Source: Litoribrevibacter euphylliae
GTDB taxonomy: Bacteria > Pseudomonadota > Gammaproteobacteria > Pseudomonadales > Litoribrevibacteraceae
DNA length: 64,000 bases
Reading direction: 5' to 3'
Assembly: GCF_042646085.1 (NCBI RefSeq)
Contig: NZ_JBHRSZ010000004.1
Coordinates: 1,086,417 to 1,150,416 of the forward strand
This document shows positions 1 to 7,740 of this stretch, in pieces. Within the stretch, counting starts at the first letter, position 1, and each line of letters starts with the position of its first letter. The notes below the pieces were generated by a model. That model did not search any database, was not told the origin of the DNA, and saw only the letters and a list, made by a program, of their open reading frames with translations. The translations under genes were made by a program, and so were the position numbers.

Positions 1-1109
1 CAGTACGGCTGCAACATCAAGCCCATAGAACCCGGCGGTACTGAATTCACCAGCTCATCAAAAAGCTGTTCTGGTTCAATTCCTCGCTCTTGCGCAACTT
101 TAATTTCACGCAGACCAAACTGCTTCTTAAACCAGCTGACCATCCAGAAACCACGATAAATCATAACTTCCGTAGAATATGCATTCGGAATCGCCGCCGC
201 ATAAGGCGGAATCATTGGAATGGTTTCAACGTATTTGTCATTAATCGTATTGATGGTTGCGGTTGTTCCGAAGCTTAAACAAGCAATGTTGGGTGACACA
301 CCACCTGAGCCAATGATCTCACAGGCTTTATCGGAAGCTGCCGCAATAACAGGAAGACCTTCAGGAATACCTGTGTATTCAGAAGCTTCTCGAGTCACTT
401 TACCAATGCCATCGCCTGGGTTGACCAGCTCAGGCAGTTGCTCTGGTCGAATTCCCGTAGCTTTCCACTTCCAATCCCAGTGTGGTGCCCATTTCAAGCG
501 TTTATAATCAAAAGGAATGTAACCCACTTGGGAGCCGATGGAGTCTTTAAACTCACCTGTTAGCTTGTAATTCAAGTAACCGGACAACAGTAAATACTTA
601 TCGGTCTTTGCCCATATCTCAGGTTGTTGCTGTTGAATCCATCTCGCTTGGGTTTTAGCACGGAAGGTATTAATCGTTTCCGTCAGACCTAAAATTTTAA
701 AGGCCGCCCCCCATAAACCACCAACAGGTTCACTGGTGTCAGCTTTTCTTTGATCCAACCAAATAATGGCAGGCCGAAGTGGATGTCCGTCTTTATCGAG
801 ATTAATAACGGTACCGCGCTGTGTTGTAACAGCCATAGCTCGAATATTATTGCGATCGACCTGTGGATCTTGCCAAAGCGCATTACATGCTTCAGACAAG
901 CTCTTCCAGTAGTATTCCGGGTATTGCTCTGCCCAACCAGGATGCTTTGAAAAATAGGCTTCCAAATGGACCTTGGATTTGGCAATGAGCTGACCTTCCA
1001 GATCAAACACCAAAGCGCGAATACTTTGGGTGCCATTATCAATTGCCAGGATATGCGTAGACGACGGTTGACTCTTCGCAGAACCAACAACTTTGGTAAT
1101 TTTGTCCAT
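1..1109 (-). CDS. FGGY-family sugar/glycerol-type kinase (partial, runs off left edge)
   Basis: The minus frame is open from the ATG at 1109 to the window edge, about 369 codons, so the C-terminal part is missing. The N-terminal half of the FGGY ATPase fold is clear: a phosphate-binding AIDNGTQSIRALVFD at residues 22-36 and IIWLDQRK at 115-122, the typical FGGY substrate-lobe signature. The family phosphorylates sugars, polyols or glycerol with ATP in the cytoplasm; the substrate cannot be read from sequence. Its start codon overlaps the stop of the GlpD-like gene by one base (TGATG), which implies translational coupling. Next to a G3P-oxidase-like and an ADPS-like flavoprotein, a glycerol or alkylglycerol substrate is an attractive guess. 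E. coli YgcE/YgcU is a comparable FGGY plus ADPS-like pairing. Confidence 0.88.
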   Translation of the reverse strand, partial: MDKITKVVGSAKSQPSSTHILAIDNGTQSIRALVFDLEGQLIAKSKVHLEAYFSKHPGWAEQYPEYYWKSLSEACNALWQDPQVDRNNIRAMAVTTQRGTVINLDKDGHPLRPAIIWLDQRKADTSEPVGGLWGAAFKILGLTETINTFRAKTQARWIQQQQPEIWAKTDKYLLLSGYLNYKLTGEFKDSIGSQVGYIPFDYKRLKWAPHWDWKWKATGIRPEQLPELVNPGDGIGKVTREASEYTGIPEGLPVIAAASDKACEIIGSGGVSPNIACLSFGTTATINTINDKYVETIPMIPPYAAAIPNAYSTEVMIYRGFWMVSWFKKQFGLREIKVAQERGIEPEQLFDELVNSVPPGSMGLMLQPY

Positions 1110-2929
1110 CAAACAGCCTCTTTAGATACACCAGAAGCAGCTTGATGATCATCACCATCTACACTGTTGTTATCAGAAGAACAATCTTCTTTCCTGTGAC
1201 TTGGAAGTGAATAGCACGCCTCCCAAAGCTTTTGATATCGAGATAACTCGGTATTCCATCGTTGTTCATCCCAGCCCTGATGTTCGGCAAACAACGCCTG
1301 AACCTTCTGCCATAATGTGTCGGACAGATGTGGCATCACATTGCCAAGACGAGTTCGACGCAACATTAAATCATCAAGATGAACGACCGATTCGTTCTTA
1401 ATCGCCCACTCCAACTCAGCCCACGAGATATCGGAATAACCAATGGACGCTTCAAGCTCTGCATTTTTGGACTCTGCAAGCGTTTTACCCGCAATAACAT
1501 CCATAGCGCGAACGCCATAACGGCCTGATAGTCGGCGCTTAATGCGGCCAGTTAATCGCCCTAATTTACTGGCTGCGAAGTTTGTTGAGGTAAAGAACGC
1601 TTGTCCGTAATCTTTTATTTTGGCTTTAGGACCGTGACCGAGTTCATCTTTCATTACTCGCTCAAGCACATCAAACGCAATCACTCGGAAAGTGGTTAGC
1701 TTACCGCCACTGACAGTAATCAGTCCGGGCTGCTGCCAAATGGTATGTTCTCGATTTTCTTTTGACGGATCCAACCCTTTTCCGCTGGAAATAACTGGTC
1801 GAACACCTGCCCAAGTTGAAATAACATCTTGCTCTGAAATCTTACTGGAGGATAGGTAGTAATTGGCCCCTTCCAACAAGTAATCAACTTCTTCTTGAGT
1901 AATAGACGCTTCTTTCGACAAAGGTGTCTTATGATCTAAGTCGGTCGTTCCGATAACTGCAGCGCCCTGCCAAGGAAAAACGAACACGGGGCGTTTATCC
2001 CTTGGGTGCAACATAGAAATAGAACAAGACACAGGTAAACGCCAGAAAGGGATAACTAAATGACTGCCTCTGAGCGGTCGTAATTCAGGTGCATTAGTCT
2101 TGGCCAATTCTTTAGCCCAAGCACCGGTGGCATTTACCACTGCAGTTGCTTTCAGCTTATAAGAAATGCCTAGTATTTCATCTTGAACTTCAACACCGGT
2201 AACTCGGCCGTTATCGTCTTTGATTAATGATGAAACCGAACAATAGTTTAGTGCTACGCCGCAATCGTTAATGGCTTCAGTGAGAGTTCTCACAACCAGG
2301 CGACTGTCATCGGTTACGGCATCAGCAAAAACGGAGCCGCCTGTTGCGTCCCCTGCCTCTATAGGCCCTAGCCAACTCGGTAAGTCTGATGCATTCAATG
2401 ATTGTCGATACTTCTTCCCAGCAAAGAAGTCATAAATACTCAGCAAGACTTGAAATAACCAACGTGGCGGAAATTGCCCTGGCTTGTGAACCATCAAATA
2501 GCGCATCACATCCACAAGGCCTGGCGCCTCATCAAGATAGCGCTGACGCTCTCGAACCGACTCTCTGGTTAAGCGAAACTGTCCTTCACCTAAATAGCGA
2601 AGCCCGCCATGAACCATTTTGGAAGAACGGCTGGACGTGCCCCAAGCAAAGTCTTTTTGCTCCAGAAGCAGCACTTTAAGGCCTCTACGTGCCGCCTCTC
2701 GCAACACTCCGGCACCTGTAATCCCGCCACCGATGACAATTAAATTGAACGATAACGATTTATCAGCGTCACCTTTGTTTTCATGAGCGCTACGGACTGT
2801 TTGGCGAAATTCATGCGCTGCTGTTGAGATAGTACGCTTTGATAGTGAAGTCGGCACCTCACTATCAAATTTCGCATGTTCACTATTAATAACCGGTTCT
2901 GAGTTCGATCCACCAGAAGATGCCACCAT
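1109..2929 (-). CDS. GlpD-like FAD-dependent glycerol-3-phosphate dehydrogenase/oxidase
   Basis: 606 residues. After an unusual 60-residue polar N-terminal extension comes the FAD dinucleotide-binding segment NLIVIGGGITGAGVLREAA (GGGITGAG at 67-74). It is followed by the GlpD/GlpA-type stretch GTSSRSSKMVHGGLRYL and, later, a VIGTTD motif. The family oxidises sn-glycerol-3-phosphate to DHAP and passes electrons to quinone at the inner membrane. The length is somewhat above the usual 500-560, because of the extension and an acidic C-terminal tail. The gene lies 20 bp downstream of the ADPS-like gene and overlaps the kinase start, so all three probably share a transcript. Whether the substrate is plain G3P or an O-alkylated G3P is not decidable here. 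Confidence 0.9.
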   Translation of the reverse strand: MVASSGGSNSEPVINSEHAKFDSEVPTSLSKRTISTAAHEFRQTVRSAHENKGDADKSLSFNLIVIGGGITGAGVLREAARRGLKVLLLEQKDFAWGTSSRSSKMVHGGLRYLGEGQFRLTRESVRERQRYLDEAPGLVDVMRYLMVHKPGQFPPRWLFQVLLSIYDFFAGKKYRQSLNASDLPSWLGPIEAGDATGGSVFADAVTDDSRLVVRTLTEAINDCGVALNYCSVSSLIKDDNGRVTGVEVQDEILGISYKLKATAVVNATGAWAKELAKTNAPELRPLRGSHLVIPFWRLPVSCSISMLHPRDKRPVFVFPWQGAAVIGTTDLDHKTPLSKEASITQEEVDYLLEGANYYLSSSKISEQDVISTWAGVRPVISSGKGLDPSKENREHTIWQQPGLITVSGGKLTTFRVIAFDVLERVMKDELGHGPKAKIKDYGQAFFTSTNFAASKLGRLTGRIKRRLSGRYGVRAMDVIAGKTLAESKNAELEASIGYSDISWAELEWAIKNESVVHLDDLMLRRTRLGNVMPHLSDTLWQKVQALFAEHQGWDEQRWNTELSRYQKLWEACYSLPSHRKEDCSSDNNSVDGDDHQAASGVSKEAV

Positions 2930-2949
2930 GATCTTTGACCTCTTCGTAT

Positions 2950-4608
2950 TTATGCAGATTCAGAAGATGCTTCATTGTTACTTTCAATGACACTTACTTG
3001 TCCTGATTCTGGTGAATCAACCAACAATTTACCCGGGTTAAGCTGTCCCTTTTGATCGAAGTATTGAGCCGCGTGACGAATCAGTCCTGTAGAAACTTCG
3101 CCTTTCTCAACCGCCATATAAGGCGCATGATCAAGACCAACACCGTGTTGGTGACTGATCGTTCCGCGATTGTTAACGATTAACTCAGACGTCGAATGCT
3201 TCAGTTTTTTCCAACGCTCCAGTGTTTCTTCGTAGCTATCGCCAGTCCGGTACACATAGGTTGTATAAATACTGCACCCTTGATTGTAGAAGTGAGACAA
3301 ATGCGTAAACACATGAACTTTCTCGCCCTCAACATTCAAGGCGGTTCTGAGATTGTTCTCAATTTCATTCAACAAGTAATCGACATTATCCCAATCGGTT
3401 GCAGTTTCCAAAGTATCTACTGCATAGCCGCGTTCCCACAATGTTTCACGAAGATAAGGGAATAAGAAACGCTTCTCTTTCCAGCGCTTACCAAGCATGG
3501 TGCCAGTATAAACGCCGTCAAAACGGGAAATGATTTTCTTAACTTGCGAAAGAGACAAGTTGTTTTGAGCCTTGTTGTGCGTTAGTCCGAAGGTCATCAT
3601 GCACTTCCCTTCGCCAGCACCTCTGAATTTCAGGAACTTTTCCAGTAAGTTGATTTGACCTTCATGCCCCGCCAGCGCCAACTGAGTTTCAGTTTCTACA
3701 GCGTTGCTCAAACGCATCATAGACATAGGAATGCCTGCTTGAACCATGCTGCGCACACAATTCAGCGCGCTCACCCAACTTGGTAGAAAGGCAACATAGA
3801 ATTTCTCTTGCTCTGCAATCGGTGTAACACGAATCTTGGCTTCGGTGATGATACCAAAACGACCTTCAGAGCCCATGAACCATTCACGAATATCTGGGCC
3901 GGCTGATGACGCAGGATAGGTCGGAATATCAAACGTACCGTCTAAAGTCTCAATCTTGCCGCCAGCAAACATCTGTTCGATGCGGCCGTATTTAAGCGAC
4001 TGTTGACCGCTTGAACGACTGGCAACCCATCCACCTAAGGTAGATAGTTCGAAGGATTGAGGAAAATGGCCAAGGGTATAGCCCTTGGCTTGAAGTTGCG
4101 ACTCAAGAAGCGGTCCAGGGACGCCCGCCCCAAAAGTCGCAATTCTGCTCTGTTCGTCTAAATCTAATAGACGACACATACGGCCCATATCAACGGTAAT
4201 GATAGGACGCTCATCTTGTAGAGGATTGATGTGACCAACCACACTGGTTCCACCACCGTATGGGATCACCACCCAGTTATTAATTTTTGCCTGATCTAAT
4301 AAGGCTCTTACGTCATCGGAAGATTCTGGATAACTGACTGCGTCCGGGAATACACCAATATCACCACTCTTCATAGCCAACCAGTCAGGAAGGCTTTGAC
4401 CGCGTGCGTGTAAAATACGATCTTTCTTTGCAGTTGTATAAAGCTCAGACTCGGCCAAACGAGACTCAGGTACTGAGGCTTCAACCTCTTCGTAAGTCGC
4501 ATTGGCAAGAGGAGAAGCAGCCCCTACTTTATCTTCCAAAAATGCTTGGCCGTTATCCGGAAGTTCTAAATAAGTACTTTCATCACCCCAACCATTCCAA
4601 CGACGCAT
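2950..4608 (-). CDS. FAD-linked oxidase, alkyldihydroxyacetonephosphate synthase (ADPS)-like
   Basis: 552 residues of the VAO/PCMH flavoprotein family. The FAD-binding part has VIPYGGGTSVVGHIN (about 114-128), then HFPQSFELSTLGGWVASRSS (181-200) and GSEGRFGIITEA, which closely follow eukaryotic ADPS. The C-terminal active-site loop reads GTISHQHGVG (from 482). As I recall the animal enzyme, this loop is S-H-H-H-G-V-G, so the middle histidine is replaced by Gln. ADPS exchanges the acyl chain of acyl-DHAP for a fatty alcohol to make the ether bond. First gene of a three-gene minus-strand operon with the GlpD-like oxidase and FGGY kinase, divergent from an AraC regulator. A D-lactate/glycolate oxidase is less likely given the ADPS-type loops. 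Confidence 0.85.
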   Translation of the reverse strand: MRRWNGWGDESTYLELPDNGQAFLEDKVGAASPLANATYEEVEASVPESRLAESELYTTAKKDRILHARGQSLPDWLAMKSGDIGVFPDAVSYPESSDDVRALLDQAKINNWVVIPYGGGTSVVGHINPLQDERPIITVDMGRMCRLLDLDEQSRIATFGAGVPGPLLESQLQAKGYTLGHFPQSFELSTLGGWVASRSSGQQSLKYGRIEQMFAGGKIETLDGTFDIPTYPASSAGPDIREWFMGSEGRFGIITEAKIRVTPIAEQEKFYVAFLPSWVSALNCVRSMVQAGIPMSMMRLSNAVETETQLALAGHEGQINLLEKFLKFRGAGEGKCMMTFGLTHNKAQNNLSLSQVKKIISRFDGVYTGTMLGKRWKEKRFLFPYLRETLWERGYAVDTLETATDWDNVDYLLNEIENNLRTALNVEGEKVHVFTHLSHFYNQGCSIYTTYVYRTGDSYEETLERWKKLKHSTSELIVNNRGTISHQHGVGLDHAPYMAVEKGEVSTGLIRHAAQYFDQKGQLNPGKLLVDSPESGQVSVIESNNEASSESA

Positions 4609-4884
4609 AATTACTTCTCCTACTAATTTTATACTTTAAAAGTTAACCCTAACCACTTGAAAAAAATAGACTTAACTTTTCCTATTACTACTCCTAAATA
4701 AAGATAACAGAAGCAGCTTTCCATGACTCAATTCAATAAATGTGCGAACAACACATCATTGTTAGTGTTATTATGTGTGGCACAGTCTAACCATGTTAAA
4801 CTATTTTTAAACTGACCTATCGGGACAGGCTATGTTCAAATTAGGTCATCATAAGAATTACAAATTGAACTTTGACAGACATCA
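4609..4884. promoter_or_regulatory. Divergent promoter region, ADPS-like operon / AraC regulator
   Basis: A 276-bp A+T-rich spacer separates two divergent starts. It contains an inverted pair ACACAT (4751-4756) and ATGTGT (4773-4778), centres 22 bp (two turns) apart, a plausible regulator site. No confident -35/-10 pair was picked. Confidence 0.4.
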
Positions 4885-5982
4885 ATGCCAAGAAATATGG
4901 ATACTGATTTAAGTAGTACACCCCCACGTACAGACTCAACATCACATAATTTAGGAACCGCCTCCATTCCCCCTGTTCTACAGTATTTGGAATGCTCTAA
5001 AGCATTAGGGATAGACATTAAGGCGGCCATCACTAATTCCAGATTTCCAGCTCAGTTGCTTGAAGATGACACAGCCAGGGTTCAAGGCACTGATTTCCAA
5101 GCGCTCTTACTGGAACTAATACGATCATGCGAATTAGACACCTTTGGTTTGAGCACCGCGCAATATGTTCAACCAGGCTCTTATGTGGTCCTTGGCTATA
5201 TCACAATGAACTGTCGAACCATCAAAGAAGCGTTAGAAAAAGCCATGCCCTACGAAAAGTTGGTTGGGGATATGGGAGTAACCGAGTTTGAGGATTTGGA
5301 ACTTCCAAGTGGCTTAGGCGTAAAAATGACTTGGCATTGCAATTACACCCACCCGGAAGTCATTCCTCACATGATTGATAACGTCTTGGCATCCTGGCTG
5401 ACTTACTGTCGCTGGCTGGGTAATAGACCTGATCAAGCGCCTGAAGAGATTTGGTTGACTCGAGAAAAACCATCCAACCCAGACACAGAGCAAAAATATC
5501 AAGAAATTTTCCGATGCCCCATTAAATTTGGACAAACAAGTAATTCTATCTTCATCAGCAAAGAGCAACTTGAATTACCATTAAGGCGCTCCGACCCACT
5601 GTTACTGCAAACACTTGAACAACATGCGCAGACCCAGCTTAATGAGCTCACCTCTGAACAAGACATCGTAATCAAAGCGACTCGGGCGCTGAAAGAGATC
5701 ATGAAATCAGAACCGCCTCGCAAAGAGCGACTTGCAGAAATATTAGGTATTTCAGGCCGCACTCTTCAGCGGAAGCTACAAGCGGCAGACAGCAGTTATC
5801 AAGAGTTATTGGATCAGGTGCGAAAAGAAAGTGCGGAGTATTACCTCGCCTACACTCAGCTATCGATGGGTGATATTGCTGCTCACCTAGGCTTCTCAGA
5901 TACTCGTTCTTTCCATAGAAGCTTTAAGCTGTGGACAAACACTACGCCTGGTGAGTACAGGCAACTAAAACAAACGAACTAA
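4885..5982 (+). CDS. AraC-family regulator, OruR/GbuR-type (PF12625 + HTH_18)
   Basis: 365 residues. The N-terminal two thirds match the arabinose-binding-like domain of the PF12625 group (QYVQPGSYVVLGYITMNCRTIKEAL). The C-terminal 90 residues form the double HTH of AraC proteins, with RLAEILGISGRTLQRKLQ and a second helix pair ending in GFSDTRSFHRSFKLWTNTTPGEYR. Such proteins are usually activators of an adjacent catabolic operon. It is divergent from the ADPS-like/GlpD-like/kinase operon, so that operon is the likely target. The shine-dalgarno before 4885 is weak and an in-frame ATG at 4897 is an alternative start. It resembles the AraC gene at 20105-21121 in architecture. Confidence 0.9.
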   Translation: MPRNMDTDLSSTPPRTDSTSHNLGTASIPPVLQYLECSKALGIDIKAAITNSRFPAQLLEDDTARVQGTDFQALLLELIRSCELDTFGLSTAQYVQPGSYVVLGYITMNCRTIKEALEKAMPYEKLVGDMGVTEFEDLELPSGLGVKMTWHCNYTHPEVIPHMIDNVLASWLTYCRWLGNRPDQAPEEIWLTREKPSNPDTEQKYQEIFRCPIKFGQTSNSIFISKEQLELPLRRSDPLLLQTLEQHAQTQLNELTSEQDIVIKATRALKEIMKSEPPRKERLAEILGISGRTLQRKLQAADSSYQELLDQVRKESAEYYLAYTQLSMGDIAAHLGFSDTRSFHRSFKLWTNTTPGEYRQLKQTN

Positions 5983-5999
5983 AAAGCGTATAAGAGCCG

Positions 6000-6269
6000 T
6001 TATTCATTAACGACTTCGTACCAGTGAGCAAAGGTTGCGGAGTCAAAGGGCCAATCAAGCTCTCTGTCGGTGGCAAGATGACGGACTACAGGAAGTCGGG
6101 TGCCGTAGGACTCAATCAATCGATCAGCATCTTTCTCTTCAGCAATATCGACTAATTCAACGTACACCTGTTCCAAATCCACAGCAGAAGCAATAACTTG
6201 CGTTGCGATATCACACAGATGACAGCCCTCTGTTGTATAAATCAGTAAATCAGGCGTTTCATTATTCAT
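6000..6269 (-). CDS. Glutaredoxin-like protein (DUF836 type)
   Basis: 89 residues, one thioredoxin-fold domain. It begins LLIYTTEGCHLCDIA, with a CxxC redox motif (C-H-L-C) in the usual position after strand 1, and has the cis-proline region RLPVVRH about 45 residues later. Cytoplasmic thiol-disulfide oxidoreductase of unknown partner. Monocistronic, convergent with the AraC gene (18 bp between stops). Its leader carries a 17-bp tandem duplication (6276-6308). Confidence 0.85.
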   Translation of the reverse strand: MNNETPDLLIYTTEGCHLCDIATQVIASAVDLEQVYVELVDIAEEKDADRLIESYGTRLPVVRHLATDRELDWPFDSATFAHWYEVVNE

Positions 6270-6275
6270 AGTAGT

Positions 6276-6308
6276 TCTTTAGTGATAAAAGCTCTTTAGT
6301 GATAAAAG
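6276..6308. repeat. Tandem duplication, 16-bp unit, period 17
   Basis: TCTTTAGTGATAAAAG occurs at 6276-6291 and again at 6293-6308, directly upstream of the glutaredoxin-like start. Confidence 0.85.
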
Positions 6309-6340
6309 TCCGATAGCTATTCTATGGGTTCATTAGGCAT

Positions 6341-6371
6341 AAAAAAAGAGCACCTAAGCGCTCTCTTTTTT
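6341..6371 (-). terminator. Rho-independent terminator of the 6390-7670 gene
   Basis: A-tract, AGAGC stem, short loop, GCTCT and a T-tract. The A-tract gives a U-run when read on the minus strand, so it should end the transcript of the large acidic protein. Confidence 0.7.
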
Positions 6372-6389
6372 AATCATCACCAAAAGTGA

Positions 6390-7670
6390 TTAAGCATCGA
6401 CTTCACCAGCAAGTTCATCGACGGAAACACCATCTTCAGTTTCTGGTTCAGAAGCTGTACCAAATGCTTGAGGCAACACTTCTTCAAACAATGAGCGAGC
6501 AAATTCTTGAATTCGTTCGCTTGGAGACAACTCACTACTCTCTGCTTTATCCGCAATGAACTGCTCAAGAAGGTCTAACATGCCTGCAGCGGATGATTGA
6601 AATAAGCTTGCCTTATCAACAACACTTTGAACGTCTTCAGCGAATTGCTTCAGTGGTTCTACGAGATTAGGTAAAGACGCCAATCCCTGACCTTGACCAT
6701 CGCCAAGATCCTGTACGTTCTGATAAGTCCGAGTAGTCGCTTGAACTTCAGAATACGAGAAATCCAAGGTAAAGCTCGCTAATTCAGAACTGTCATATCC
6801 TAGAGACATTGCCTGCTCTAAAGCACTATCAAGATCTCCGCTGAAAAATGACTGTGCCAAACTATCAACCTGACCTAAGAAATCATTCAACGCCGTGAGC
6901 TCACCTTCATCTAGCTCACCGTCAACCGACACGCTGAACTGGGAACCAGAATAAGCGGAATAACCGAATGATGATCCATCACCCGTATTCTGATAATCAA
7001 ATGAAGAATAATCTAAGCTCGCAAGANNNNNNNNNNNNNNNNNNNNNNNNNNNNNNNNNNNNNNNNNNNNNNNNNNNNNNNNNNNNNNNNNNCCTGAAGC
7101 CGACACTAAGTTTTCAGGTCTAAATAAGTCATTACGAGGCGCCTCAGTTTCAGCTGGCACATCGTCTGAATCATCTTGTGGCGCAACAACCTGATCAATA
7201 CGATCATAAATACGAGCTTCGGATGTATCTATATCTTCAGCCAATTCGTCCGTCATTATACCGGCATCAGAAATAATATCTCTTGCCTCACCAAAACCTT
7301 GCTCAACACCTTGGCGCGCGGCATTTGCAAGCTCTTGAATACGTTCTTCGGAAGCGCCTGCTGAGCGTTCACGCTCGATAAAGCCTTCGACAAAACCTGC
7401 AACCGTATCAACAACCTGATCGATATCGAAAAAACCGGTAGCAGATTCCGTTTCCTGTGGTTTTTCAAAACCAACATTTGCAAGCTTATTGCCTACAATA
7501 CGGCTTAATAAGTCACCAGGTGAAGATAAAGATACTTTTTTGGGTTTATCTACTGCTTCCCCCGCCTGCTCAGATGCAGTTTGGGGAAGTTTATCTGATT
7601 TTGCTTGCCCACCGAATACTGACTGATAAGCATCTAACGCGCCTGTAAAATTAGTGCTGAAGCCAACCAT
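6390..7670 (-). CDS. Large acidic protein of unknown function (DUF5610-like), with assembly gap
   Basis: About 426 residues from an ATG at 7670, which has a good AGGTGG eight bases upstream; an in-frame GTG four codons earlier is less likely. The protein is rich in Asp, Glu, Ser, Gln and Ala, has no signal peptide or membrane segment, and contains repeated amphipathic helices such as VVDTVAGFVEGFIERERSAG. The central part is interrupted by 66 N. The part after the gap (ASLDYSSFDYQNTGDG onward) is a Tyr/Ser-rich beta-type region, then a helical region. Similarity to DUF5610 proteins is from memory and uncertain; function unknown. It is probably transcribed alone. Confidence 0.7.
   Translation of the reverse strand: MVGFSTNFTGALDAYQSVFGGQAKSDKLPQTASEQAGEAVDKPKKVSLSSPGDLLSRIVGNKLANVGFEKPQETESATGFFDIDQVVDTVAGFVEGFIERERSAGASEERIQELANAARQGVEQGFGEARDIISDAGIMTDELAEDIDTSEARIYDRIDQVVAPQDDSDDVPAETEAPRNDLFRPENLVSASXXXXXXXXXXXXXXXXXXXXXXXLASLDYSSFDYQNTGDGSSFGYSAYSGSQFSVSVDGELDEGELTALNDFLGQVDSLAQSFFSGDLDSALEQAMSLGYDSSELASFTLDFSYSEVQATTRTYQNVQDLGDGQGQGLASLPNLVEPLKQFAEDVQSVVDKASLFQSSAAGMLDLLEQFIADKAESSELSPSERIQEFARSLFEEVLPQAFGTASEPETEDGVSVDELAGEVDA
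7027..7092. other. Assembly gap (66 N)
   Basis: Run of 66 N inside the coding frame of the DUF5610-like gene. The length is a multiple of three and the frame continues, so the gene is probably intact, but the true missing length is unknown. A short repetitive coding stretch would explain a local assembly failure. Confidence 0.99.
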
Positions 7671-7740
7671 GAGGATATCCACCTAAATTAAAATTAGACC
7701 AACCTTACTCTCTTATCGGTCGACGCTTTAGCAACTTTAA

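Noticed and set aside
689..1090. Minus ORF of 133 residues in the FGGY region
   Set aside because: It is in another frame; the open frame from ATG 1109 to the edge translates to a clear FGGY kinase.
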